Shown here piece after piece: positions 20,488 to 32,090 of a stretch of 64,000 bases of DNA (the first letter of the stretch is position 1; each line of letters starts with the position of its first letter). A program made the position numbers and the translations under genes. The notes under the pieces were generated by a model, which was given only the letters and a program-made list of their open reading frames with translations, did no database searches and was not told where the DNA came from. Source of the stretch: Campanula takesimana. Lineage: Eukaryota > Streptophyta > Magnoliopsida > Asterales > Campanulaceae. The DNA is taken from positions 186,001-250,000 of the forward strand of contig JAOWBW010001465.1 in NCBI GenBank assembly GCA_026119855.1. Reading direction: 5' to 3'.

Positions 20488-20683
20488 CTCCTTTCATCCC
20501 ATAACTATGCAGACAAAATGAATTAATACTTGTGAGTAGTTGTTGTGAGTGTGAAAAGTGAAGTATGAGAGAGAATGAGTGGGAGGAATTGTAAACATTC
20601 TTTGTCATTTTACGAAATTGTATTATCAATGGGACGTCAAAAATAGAAATTTGTCTACATAATTAATTATAAAACGGAGGGAG
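20488..20683. mobile_element. Degenerate Stowaway-like MITE upstream of the PLAC8 gene
   Basis: The ends resemble CTCCTTTCATCCC and ACGGAGGGAG, with ta on the right side. The interior has an imperfect inverted-repeat character. Confidence 0.5.
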
Positions 20684-20869
20684 TATTTCTTTAGGTTTCC
20701 ATTTAAAGTGTTTTCACTATTAAACCATTAAATGTATGACTACAATGTAATGAAATCAAATTAGTGAATAACTATTGTGGTCAAATTTTAACAATTCAAC
20801 TTTAAATGATAAGATCGGGCACAATGGAATATGGAAAATTCAAGATGTATGAACAAGCTTTTTAGTTTA

Positions 20870-21576
20870 TATATATAAAGGGCCCCAAATTAAGCCAAAT
20901 CTAGCCGCGGTGGATATGGTGTTTTGTATCCAAATGAAAGGCGCATGTTCGAATCCTACTTGCCACAAACGCAAGGTTTTTTACTTTCTTTTTTTCATTT
21001 TGACTCTCAGCCAGGTTGTCTATTCCCATGGGCTTTAGCAAATTTGGATTTTTTTTATTATTTTTTTTTTCTTTTTGTTCTTTCTTTTTTCCATTTTTGA
21101 CTCTTACCCAGGTTGCCTATCCTAGACTATTGGCTTTTATCCCATTCTTTTGAATCCAAGCTTAGTTAGCAAATTTGGACTTCTTCTTTCCTTTTTTTTT
21201 TTAAAAAAAAAAAAAAAAAAGAGAATCTGATCTTTGTTTTGGCAATATATTTTTACAGATTATTTGTAATAATTAATTTAATTTGAACTTCTTCTTCACT
21301 AAAATTTATTACAATATTTTTTTGATTTCTTTGCAACTATATCAACTCAATCTAATTACAAACACAACCGACTAAGTATTGTACAAATCTTTTTATCAAT
21401 AAAATTCTCCAATTCTCGTTGTTAGTCTATGAAAGACTGATGAGAGGCGAAAAAATAGAGAAAATAATAGAGACGTGAGAAGGTCCCACTGCACTTTTGC
21501 TCGCACGTTCAGAGAATTAAAAGGCCTCGACCATATAGTTAGCCTAGGGTCCCAAATATGACAGGACCGGCCCCGG
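20870..21576 (+). mobile_element. Truncated inverted relative of the hAT element
   Basis: Reads as the reverse complement of 17310-17960: it starts with ataaagggccccaaatt, includes tgttcgaatcctact and the same poly-A/T middle, and ends gacaggaccggccccgg near the hAT terminus. The other terminus is missing. No TSD assigned. Confidence 0.7.
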
Positions 21577-21828
21577 TCAAGCTAAACATAAACAGAATAA
21601 ACTAATCTGAATAGAACAAACAAAAAGAACTTGGATCTAGACACGTTAGCCGAGACAAATCTATATATATATATTAAAAGATGAGGTGGAGGGATGTGGA
21701 TTCATCACGTGGATTTTTTTGCTAAGTGTTGCTTTTGGTGAAGCCATGTCATCACCACCTTAAACTCTAAGTGACTTTTGATATTCTTTTTATTAGCTAA
21801 TAATATTAGTTAAAAATATTAGTTATTA

Positions 21829-22139
21829 CTACCTCCGTCCCAGCTCAATGTGCACACTTACCTTTTAAGTGGGTGTCGTTGATATGTGCACAATCCAAAA
21901 AAGGAAAGTTTTTTATTACTTTTATAATCTTCCACTCATCCTCTCTCTTCCTCCCAACCACTCATTATTCTCCACTTATTCTCTTTCTTCCTCCCAACCA
22001 TTCATTATTCTCCACTCATTCTCTTTCTTCCTCACAACCACTCATTATTCTCCACTCACAATACTTTTGAATATAAATACTCTCTCCTTAAATCTTGTGC
22101 CCAACAGTAAACATGCGCATTGAGTTGGGACGGAGGTAG
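21829..22139. mobile_element. Stowaway-type MITE inside the Helitron
   Basis: Inverted ends CTACCTCCGTCCCAGCTCAA and TTGAGTTGGGACGGAGGTAG with TA on both sides; 311 bp. Contains a diverged tandem of tcattattctccact. Confidence 0.9.
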
Positions 22140-22438
22140 TATATAGGTTAACTATTACTATTAATAGTATTAGTTAACCATAATAGTTACTATATAAGTT
22201 AACTCTTACTATTAATAGTATTAGTTAACCATAATAGTTAAGTATAAGTTAACTATTACCATTGATAGTATTTGTTAACCATAATAATTACTATATAAGT
22301 TAACTATTATTATTAGTAGTATTAGTTAACAATGATAGTTACTATACTATTAGTAGTATTAGTTAACAGTGATAGTTACTATAAAAGTTAACTATTACCA
22401 TTAATATTATTTGTTAACTATTATAGTTACTATATATA
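22140..22438. repeat. AT-rich minisatellite, left part
   Basis: Roughly 45-60 bp units built of ttaactattactattaa, tagtattagttaac and ataatagttac, at least five copies. It is interrupted by the chromovirus and continues at 31105. Confidence 0.85.
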
Positions 22439-24522
22439 TGTCACGACCCGAAATATAGGCTCTATTTTATTAGTAACTAAATGATTTTTATTTAATTATT
22501 TGCTTATTTATTTATTTAAATTATTATTTATTTAAATAATTATGTGTGCAATTTATGTGTTATAATATTTATGCTTAAGCATTTTATTTGGGTCATTTGT
22601 GCTAGTGTAGTATTGTTGGGTCTTATTTATGAGTGAGAAGTTGTTTATTTTGAGTAGTGTAAGAGAGGGGCCCTAGGTGCAACATCTTGAAATAACCTCC
22701 CTACTCCTCCTCTCCTCCCTTACCTCTCCCATCACCCTACTCCCTCATTCTTCATCTTCCAGCATCTTCTCTCTCTCTCTCCAAGCTTTTGGTAAGTTTT
22801 CTTCCTCTCACTTCTCTCTTCATTTACTCCTTCTTCCTCTCATTATTATTCATTTCTTAAAACGTGAACATTGTTTAGATCGTCGATAGGATCGCGTAGA
22901 ATCAAAAAGATTTGAAATCCATCAACTTTGAGAATTTGCAAGTAAGTTACTTTTTCCCCATTTTAATGCTAAAATGTTCATATCATGTTCATATAATGCT
23001 TTTGTTGTTATATTGGAAGTTTGGATGAGTTTGCAATTTATTTGGAATTTATTTGGGTTTTTGGTCAAAAATGGTGATTTATGAATGTTGGGGTTTGATT
23101 ATTGATTTTGGTTGTTAAATGTTGTTGTATGAGTCTCTTTAGACTTATGAGTTGTTTTGGTACATTTGTATACCAGTTGGAATGTTTGATTTTGGTTGAA
23201 ATGTGTTTGGGTTTGAAAAATGGAAGAACCCATGTTGTTCTTCCCGATTTCCAGAAATCCAGAAGGTTGGGCGGCCGCACAAAATTTCCTGGGCGACCGC
23301 ACAACATTCTGAAAGCTTTTGTTCTTGTTTTGACGGATTTTGGGCGACCGCACAGTCCCTTTTGGGCGGCCGCACAGTCCTCTGAAATTTTACATTTTGT
23401 TAATTTGTGTGATTGAAGAACGTGTTTTGGTCTAAGTCTTGGGTGTCCTTCTAGTTAACCTTAGTGAACATTGTAGTACACGTTAGTGATAGAATTGGGT
23501 CCTTTGTGATCAAGTTTGTGTTTGAAATTTATTAATCGATAATTGGGACTTTGAAGCACCTTTATTGTGTATTGTTGGTTCATTTCATCTTCTTGGTGAC
23601 TTCTTGGTATGGTTCCTTACTTTGGAAACCTAAGTTGTTTAATTAAGCTAGTATTTATTACTTAGCATTTATTTGAAAATCCAGCTGGTATTTGTGGTTG
23701 TGTCGGGCGATGTGAGATATTGTGATGGCACCGGCCAAGTCCATTATGGTGTCGACCATTGTTTTGCCCTTATTTTCCTCTTCCAGATTGGCCTTGGTGG
23801 AGACGTTTGGAGCATGACTTTGTGGCATGGCTCCCGCCCTTTGTGGCACATTATTTGTTATTGGTTCCGGTACCGGGGTTTTCTCTTCGGCTTTCATGCT
23901 ATTATGAAGATGTTGATCGGTTGATAATTGAAGCTGCGCAGCGATCCTTTATTTGGATGTTCCGGTTTGGAAAACCTTGGCTATATCCTTTGTTATGTGT
24001 TTATTTCCGCTGCTATCTGTTATGTGCTAAATGCTATGTGCTATGTGATATTTATTATTGCTTATTGCTTATTGCATCATAGCATGTCATGTAGTTGCAT
24101 TAGTAACTTATTGAGATTTATCTCACCCCCTTTTCTTTTATCTTTGTTTTTCCTTAACCCCCCCCCCAGGTGCTAAGGATTAGTCTCGCTGATCACGAGA
24201 AAGGGGACGTCGAGTGTGGATCCATTCTTTTGGGGAAGCTTGTTATAGGTTGGTTTACATTATGTAAATGTGTAACCTTTTTGGGGTAGTTGTACCAAAC
24301 AATGACGTCGTTAAGAATTGTATATTTATATTTTGTTGGGCATAAACTTGTGGAAGTTTATGATAGTTGTATTTGGTTTTTTATTAAACTTGGTTTTGTA
24401 AAACTTTGGATCTTTACCTTTTGGTATCAAATGAAATTTTTAACCTTGGTATTTCACAGTTTTGGTTTTAGAGTCGACGTCCAGATCGCGGTCCCGGGCC
24501 CGCGGGGTCCGGGGTCGCGACA
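22439..24522 (+). repeat. 5' LTR of the chromovirus
   Basis: 2084 bp, starting TGTCACGACCCG and ending GGGGTCGCGACA. Pyrimidine-rich tracts lie at 22680-22860. Short frames in it recur in the 3' LTR and are not genes. Confidence 0.93.
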
Positions 24523-24524
24523 GT

Positions 24525-24536
24525 TGGTATCAGAGC
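24525..24536 (+). other. Primer-binding site of the chromovirus
   Basis: TGGTATCAGAGC, two bases after the LTR; complementary to plant initiator-Met tRNA. Confidence 0.9.
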
Positions 24537-24643
24537 TATGGCATTAGCTCTAAGTATAAATCTAGGTGGATTAGTATGACCTAGGTGGGTAGTAGTGTGC
24601 GGAATGATTAACGATTGATGTTTTATGCAGGTAATTGTTCTCA

Positions 24644-27600
24644 ATGTCTGGAAGAAGAAACAGAGGAGGTACTAGTGGGGCACAGAATCAGAATGATACA
24701 AGGGAAGAAGCACGTACCATGTTTCAAGGCATGTTCGAGGCGGCCATGAAGGCCATACATGATCAAGGTCCGAGGATAGAGCAAGCACCACCCCGCTATG
24801 GATTGGAGCAATTTCTGAAGTTGAAACCGGTTGAATTCAATGGGGAGCCCGATGTAAGGAAGGCTGAGTTGTGGATTGAGTCTATGGAGAAGATTTATGA
24901 TGTATTTGGGTGTTCGGATGAGGACAAGGTCCGGTTTGCGGCTTATAAGATTGTGGGAGCCGCCGAGCATTGGTGGAAGGGTGTCAAAGCTACTTGGGAT
25001 GATACTCACACGGTGTATGCGTGGGAGTTGTTCGTGCGCAAATTCAAGGAGCATTTCATTCCGGTTGTTGATCAAAACCGAAAGGAGATCGAGCTACTCA
25101 ACTTGGAGCAAGGTGTGTTGTCTATAGCACAATACTCGGCTAAGTTCATAGAATTAGCCCGGTATTGCGACTATTTGGTGAGGACCGAGGAACAAAAGGC
25201 TATGAGATTCATTCGGGGGTTGAAGACCTCCATCCGTACTCAACTTATTGCTCAACGGATTGTGACTTTCCAAGATGCGGTGGACCGAGCCTATTTGATA
25301 GAGCAAGATATTGGGGAGCATAAAAGGAAGACCGAGGTAGCCAACCCGAGTAAGCAAGGAGTTCAAAGCAAGCCACAGCACCGTTCTGACACTCGAGGTA
25401 ACTTTGGGGGACAATCTCAGTCCCGAGGGCAACCGATCCCAAGGAACCCGGGTACCACTTGCGGGAACCAAGGGAGCCAAATTAGGAAGCCTTGTACCTT
25501 TTGTCAAAAGGTAGGCCATGCGGAGGATAGGTGTTGGAAAAAGCAAGGCAAGTGTATCAATTGTGGTGAAATGGGGCACTTTGCGAGAGATTGCACGAGG
25601 CACCGAGGACAGTCATCCGGGTCAGGGGTTAGTATTAATCAGGGTCAGAAAAGGGATGCCGCCGGGAAGCCCAAGGTCCAAGGGAAAGTGTTTGCAATGA
25701 ATCAACAACAAGCGACCGATGATCCATCCGTTATTGGAGGTATTGTTTCTGTGTCTAATGTGAGCGCACGAGCGTTAGTAGATCCAGGATCATCTCATTC
25801 ATACATTTCTGTGCAATTTGCTTCCATGTTAAATGCTGCATTTGAGTCTTTACCGTACGTGCTAGAGGTGTCGACCCCTATAGGAGAATGCCTGATTTCT
25901 GATCGAGTCTTTCGCGCTTGTGATGTGGTTATTTGTGGTCGAGTCCTTTGTGCGGATTTGGTAGTTCTTCCTATCCAAGATTTTGATGTCATATTGGGTA
26001 TGGATTGGTTGAGCAAGTTTCATGCGTCCGTTGATTGCCGTAAGAAAACTGTTACTTTTTCTATTCCCGATGTGCCTAAGTTTGTGTTTGAGGCTAGTCC
26101 TCTGAGTAGAAAGGTTTGCTTAATTTCTTTTATGAAAGCGAGAAATTTATTGCATAGTGGTTGTGAGGGGTATTTGGCTAGTGTTCTCGATACTAGGAAG
26201 GAATCCCCTAGTTTTGATAGTGTTCGGGTAGTTTGAGAATTTCCCGATGTTTTCTCTACCGAGTATGATATGCCTCCCGATCGTGAGATTGAGTTTTGTA
26301 TAGATCTTTTGCCGGGTACGGCTCCGATTTCGAAAGCGCCTTATAGGTTAGCTCCTGCAGAGTTGAAGGAGTTAAAGATTCAGTTGCAAGAGTTGCTTGA
26401 TCGAGGGTTTATCCGCCCTAGTGTTTCCCCGTGGGGAGCACCGGTTTTGTTTGTGCGGAAGAAAGACGGTTCCTTGAGATTGTGCATCGATTACAGAAAG
26501 TTGAATCAGGTTACGGTGAAGAATAAGTATCCTCTACCGCATATCGATGATTTGTTTGATCAGCTTCAAGGGTCCATTGTGTTTTCCAAGCTTGATTTGA
26601 GGAGTGGGTACCATCAGTTGAAGGTTCGACCGGAGGATATTCCGAAGACTGCTTTTCGCACTCGGTATGGTCATTATGAGTTCTTGGTAATGCCGTTTGG
26701 GTTGACTAACGCGCCGACCGTGTTTATGGATTTGATGAACCGTGTTTTCCATCCTTATCTCGATTCGTTCGTGGTGGTTTTTATTGATGATATACTCGTC
26801 TACTCTAAATCTCGAGAGGAGCACGAGCAACATTTGAGGACAGTTTTATCCGTTCTTGCGAGGGAGAAATTATTTGCGAAGTTCAGTAAATGCGAGTTTT
26901 GGCTCGAGAAGGTGTCATTTCTGGGCCATGTGATTTCTAAAGATGGGATTTCGGTGGATCCGTCAAAAATAGAGGCTATAGTGGATTGGAAGAGACCCGA
27001 ATCAGTGACAGAGATTAGAAGCTTTCTTGGTTTAGCCGGTTATTACCGAAGATTTATTGAAGGGTTTTCGAGGATTGCTACTCCGATGACTCAGTTGACC
27101 CGGAAGAATGTTCCGTTTGTGTGGACCGAGAAATGTGATAAGAGTTTCGAGGAATTGAAGAAGAGGTTGACTACCGCACCGATCTTGACTTTGCCTAATG
27201 GGAGCGATGGCTTAGTAATTTACAGTGATGCTTCGAAAGAGGGTTTGGGTTGTGTGTTGATGCAGAATGGGAAAGTAATTGCTTATGCTTCGAGGAAGTT
27301 GACCCCTAGTGAACAGAATTACCCGACTCATGATATGGAGTTAGCGGCTATAGTATTTGCGTTGCACAAATGGAAACACTACCTTTATGGGGCGAAGTTT
27401 GAGATTTTTACGGATCACAAGAGTTTGAAGTACCTTTTCTCTCAGAAAGAGTTGAACAACCGACAGCGCCGATGGATGGAATTGTTGAAGGATTACGATT
27501 GTACAATTTCTTATCATCCGGGGAAGGCGAATGTGGTAGCCGATGCGATTAGTAGAAAATCTTATGTGGCTTCGATGATGGTTCGAGAATGGAAAATGCT

Positions 27601-29104
27601 TGAGGATGTTCGAGAATGGTCTCCTCGTGAATCGAGACATGGGGCTATTTTTGCGAATATTAGGGTGTCTCCGACCCTAATTCAGAGGATAAAGGGAGCT
27701 CAGAAAGAGGATCCCGAGTTGGTGAAGATAAGGGGTAAATTGAAGGAAAAGAACTTCGAGGATTTTTCATTGAGTTCGAGTGGAGTGTTGACTTTCCGTG
27801 GTCGTTTGTGTGTTCCGGATGTCAATGGAATTAAACAGAGAGTTCTTGATGAGGGTCACAAATCGAGGTATACTATTCATCCGGGTAGTACGAAGATGTA
27901 TCAGGATTTGAAGCAACAATTTTGGTGGATTAATATGAAAAGGGAGATAGCGGAGTATGTATCGAGGTGTTTAACGTGTCAGCAGGTCAAAGCCGAGCAT
28001 CAGAGACCCGCGGGATTACTTCAGCCGTTAGAGATTCCCGAGTGGAAATGGGAGCATGTGACTATGGATTTCGTTACGGGACTGCCTCGTACCCGTAGGA
28101 AGTATGACAGTGTTTGGGTAATAGTGGATAGATTGACCAAGAGTGCCCATTTCTTACCTATTGACATCAGATATTCGATGGAGAAGCTTGCGACCCTTTA
28201 TATTGATGAGATGGTTAGATTGCATGGGGTTCCGGTTAGCATTGTGTCAGATCGAGACCCGAGGTTTACTTCTAGATTCTGGAAGGCGTTTCAGGAAGCT
28301 TTGGGTACAGATTTGCGATTCAGTACAGCTTTTCATCCTCAGACCGATGGTCAATCCGAGAGGACTATTCAGATTTTGGAGGATATGTTGCGAGCTTGTG
28401 CGGTCCACTTTTCCGATTCTTGGGATTCGCACCTGCCGTTAGTGGAGTTCTCTTACAACAACAGTTATCAGGCTAGTATCGAGATGGCACCGTTTGAGGC
28501 CTTGTATGGAAGGAAATGTAGATCGCCTATTTGTTGGGATGAGGTCGGTGAAGCGAAAGTTTTGGGTATCGACTTGCTTCGGGATTCGGTTGAGAAGGTT
28601 AGAGTTATCCGGGATCGATTGAAGACATCCCAGAGTCGACATAAGAGCTATGCAGACAACCGAAGGCGAGATCTTAGTTTTCAGATTGGTGATTTGGTAT
28701 TCTTGAAAGTGTCTCCGAAGGTGGGTATTCGTAGGTTCGGGAAGAAAGGCAAATTGGCTCCGAGGTTTATTGGTCCGTTTGAGGTTTTAGGAAAGGTTGG
28801 ACTTCTTGCGTATCGTCTTGCGTTACCGCCATCCTTAGACCGGTTGCACAACGTTTTCCACGTTTCTATGCGTCGGAAGTATGTTCATGATCCGTCTCAC
28901 GTGTTACCGAGGATACCGGAGGATATTGAGCCCGATATGTCTTATGAGGAACGACCGGTTCGGATCTTAGATTCTAAAGTCCAAGAGTTGAGGAGCAAAT
29001 GCATTTCATTGGTTCGAGTTCGTTGGAGGAATCATAACATCGAGGAGTCGACTTGGGAGCTCCGAGGTGAGATCGAGAGGAAATTTCCGTGGCTTTTTGT
29101 TTAA
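24644..29104 (+). pseudogene. Chromovirus gag-pol polyprotein, one in-frame stop
   Basis: 1486 codons in a single frame from the ATG at 24644 (MSGRRNRGG), interrupted only by TGA at 26234-26236. The position is conserved as REFPDVF in relatives, so CGA to TGA is likely. Order: gag capsid with the HWWKG-type motif; two zinc knuckles (C-x2-C-x4-H-x4-C, about residues 284 and 304); protease (VDPGSSHSY, about 380); RT with FIDD (26776-26787); RNase H (YSDASKEGLG start, ADAISRK end); integrase with zinc domain and D, D, E (MDFVTGL, SDRDPRF, QSERTIQ); C-terminal chromodomain-like RVRWRNHNIEESTWE. With the stop, only gag-protease would be made, unless read through. Tekay/Del clade by layout and chromodomain. 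Confidence 0.93.
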
Positions 29105-29114
29105 GGTAAGTCTC

Positions 29115-31104
29115 GTGTGCAATTTATGTGTTATAATATTTATGCTTAAGCATTTTTTTGGGTCATTTGTGCTAGTGTAGTATTGTTGGGTCTTATTTAT
29201 GAGTGGGAAGTTGTTTATTTTGAGTAGTGTAAGAGAGGGGCCCTAGGTGCAACATCTTGAAATAACCTCCCTACTCCTCCTCTCCTCCCTTACCTCTCCC
29301 ATCACCCTACTCCCTCATTCTTCATCTTCCAGCATCTTCTCTCTCTCTCTCCAAGCTTTTGGTAAGTTTTCTTCCTCTCACTTCTCTCTTCATTTACTCC
29401 TTCTTCCTCTCATTATTATTCATTTCTTAAAACATGAACATTGTTTAGATCGTCGATAGGATCGCGTAGAATCAAAAAGATTTGAAATCCATCAACTTTG
29501 AGAATTTGCAAGTAAGTTACTTTTCCCCCCATTTTAATGCTAAAATGTTCATATCATGTTCATATAATGCTTTTGTTGTTATATTGGAAGTTTGGATGAG
29601 TTTGCAATTTATTTGGAATTTATTTGGAATTTATTTGGGTTTTTGGTCAAAAATGGTGATTTATGAATGTTGGGGTTTGATTCTTGATTTTGGTTGTTAA
29701 ATGTTGTTGCATGAGTCTCTTTAGACTTATGAGTTGTTTTGGTACATTTGTATACCAGTTGGAATGTTTGATTTTGGTTGAAATGTGTTTGGGTTTGAAA
29801 AATGGAAGAACCCATGTTGTTCTTCCCGATTTCCAGAAATCCAGAAGGTTGGGCGGCCGCACAAAATTTCCTGGGCGACCGCACAACATTCTGAAAGCTT
29901 TTGTTCTTGTTTTGACGGATTTTGGGCGACCGCACAGTCCCTTTTGGGCGGCCGCACAGTCCTCTGAAATTTTACATTTTGTTAATTTGTGTGATTGAAG
30001 AACGTGTTTTGGTCTAAGTCTTGGGTGTCCTTCTAGTTAACCTTAGTGAACATTGTAGTACACGTTAGTGATAGAATTGGGTCCTTTGTGATCAAGTTTG
30101 TGTTTGAAATTTATTAATCGATAATTGGGACTTTGAAGCACCTTTATTGTGTATTGTTGGTTCATTTCATCTTCTTGGTGACTTCTTGGTATGGTTCCTT
30201 ACTTTGGAAACCTAAGTTGTTTAATTAAGCTAGTATTTATTACTTAGCATTTATTTGAAAGTCCAGCTGGTATTTGTGGTTGTGTCGGGCGATGTGAGAT
30301 ATTGTGATGGCACCGGCCAAGTCCATTATGGTGTCGACCATTGTTTTGCCCTTATTTTCCTCTTCCAGATTGGCCTTGGTGGAGACGTTTGGAGCATGAC
30401 TTTGTGGCATGGCTCCCGCCCTTTGTGGCACATTATTTTGTTATTGGTTCCGGTACCGGGGTTTTCTCTTCGGCTTTCATGCTATTATGAAGATGTTGAT
30501 CGGTTGATAATTGAAGCTGCGCAGCGATCCTTTATTTGGATGTTCCGGTTTGGAAAACCTTGGCTATATCCTTTGTTATGTGTTTATTTCCGCTGCTATC
30601 TGTTATGTGCTAAATGCTATGTGCTATGTGATATTTATTATTGCTTATTGCTTATTGCATCATAGCATGTCATGTAGTTGCATTAGTAACTTATTGAGAT
30701 TTATCTCACCCCCTTTTCTTTTATCTTTGTTTTTCCTTAACCCCCCCCTAGGTGCTAAGGATTAGTCTCGATGATCACGAGAAAGGGAACGTCGAGTGTG
30801 GATCCATTCTTTTGGGGAAGGTTGTTATAGGTTGGTTTACATTATGTAAATGTGTAACCTTTTTGGGGTAGTTGTACCAAACAATGACGTCGTTAAGAAT
30901 TGTATATTTATATTTTGTTGGGCATAAACTTGTGGAAGTTTATGATAGTTGTACTTGGTTTTTTATTAAACTTGGTTTTGTAAAACTTTGGATCTTTACC
31001 TTTTGGTATCAAATGAAATTTTTAACCTTGGTATTTCACAGTTTTGGTTTTAGAGTCGACGTCCAGATCGCGGTCCCGGGCCCCCGGGGTCCGGGGTCGC
31101 GACA
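29115..31104 (+). repeat. 3' LTR of the chromovirus (5'-truncated)
   Basis: Begins at gtgtgcaatttatg, which is LTR position 106 (5' copy 22544), directly after ten bases following the pol stop. Ends GGGGTCGCGACA. Confidence 0.9.
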
Positions 31105-31250
31105 ATATATAAGTTAACTAATACTATGAATAATATTAGTTAACTATAATAGTTACTATATAAGTTAACTTTTATTATTAATATTATTAGTTAATTATAA
31201 TAGTTATTATATAGATTATCAATTATTATTTATAATATTAATTAACCAAA
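31105..31250. repeat. AT-rich minisatellite, right part
   Basis: Continues the array of 22140-22438 after the chromovirus. The first five bases, atata, are the target-site duplication. Confidence 0.8.
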
Positions 31251-32062
31251 TCTTACGTCTCATGAAGCGATGTCAGCATTGCCCCTACAACTAAGAGGCT
31301 ATTTATTTTTCTCATTCTTAGCTAATAGTATTAGCTAATTTTATTAGTAACTATATAGGATACTATTATCTTTAATTTATTATTTTAAAATACTATAAAA
31401 GACTAATTCTACTTATAGTCATTTTCTATAGATGCAATACTCATATATATAATCTAGAATAGAAAATTGAAATGTCAAAAGTTAATACTAAATTTATTGT
31501 GAGCAATCATGTATTCATTAATAATTAATTTTAATATATTATTAAATTTTGAAGGTTTCCAATAGTCATATTGATAATCCATAACACTAAATTATCAAAA
31601 TCAAACTATTATGACTTAAGCAATTACCACTTCAGTTACAATTATAAGTCATAGAATTTCAAAGGTTGAGAACATGTTAAATATCATGAAATTTACATCG
31701 AATGTATAACAATATCTTCAACGAATGAACCACTAAAGTTTACATTCATCTAAAAATAAACCAAATATGGTATATTAACTAATCTCTACACATAAATGAA
31801 TGGTCTCATTAATTTTTGATAAACAACTTAAACTTTATCGAAAATATTTTTGATTGTTCGCTCTCCTCATACTTCAATGTTATTGGCTTGCAAGTCAACC
31901 CCAATTTTTTATACTGATATTCAAATAGGTAACTTCTCAAAGACATGGGTAAAATTGTTATTTGTTAGGTGTATCTCATTTTCTTTTTGAACTCAATATC
32001 TAAGAAAAGTAGTTTACTACTTTGTCATCTCATTCTTTTATTTATGTGCTCCCAATCCATTA
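31251..32062. other. AT-rich non-coding Helitron body
   Basis: No gene or captured exon is recognisable between the minisatellite and the terminal hairpin. Confidence 0.5.
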
Positions 32063-32077
32063 CCGTGCGGAGCACGG
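32063..32077 (+). terminator. Helitron 3' hairpin
   Basis: 6-bp stem CCGTGC/GCACGG with loop GGA, nine bases before CTAG (32087-32090). It serves as the rolling-circle transposition terminator. Confidence 0.85.
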
Positions 32078-32090
32078 GCTAAATTACTAG

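Larger units (their letters stand above)
22439..31104 (+). mobile_element. Tekay/Del-type chromovirus (Ty3/gypsy), nearly intact
   Basis: 5' LTR 22439-24522; PBS TGGTATCAGAGC at 24525; gag-pol 24644-29104; 3' LTR 29115-31104. The target duplication atata flanks both ends. By eye the two LTRs differ at about 15 sites plus small indels over 1.98 kb, so insertion is young. The 3' LTR lacks the first 105 bp and there is no polypurine tract, indicating a deletion around 29105-29115. Confidence 0.93.
21660..32090 (+). mobile_element. Helitron, non-autonomous, split by a chromovirus
   Basis: The 5' end TCTATATATATATATTAAAAG follows an A. The 3' end has the hairpin CCGTGC-GGA-GCACGG, nine bases, then CTAG followed by T, as expected for Helitrons inserting between A and T. 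Without the nested 8666-bp chromovirus and the MITE it would be about 1.4 kb with no Rep/helicase frame. It contains an AT-rich minisatellite in which the chromovirus landed. Confidence 0.8.

Noticed and set aside
20900..20975. tRNA gene
   Set aside because: Only a T-arm-like box is present; no acceptor or anticodon stems can be drawn.
22677..24176. Several 60-140 aa ORFs in the chromovirus LTR
   Set aside because: Repeated in both LTRs with frame differences, low complexity or overlapping on both strands; no domain.
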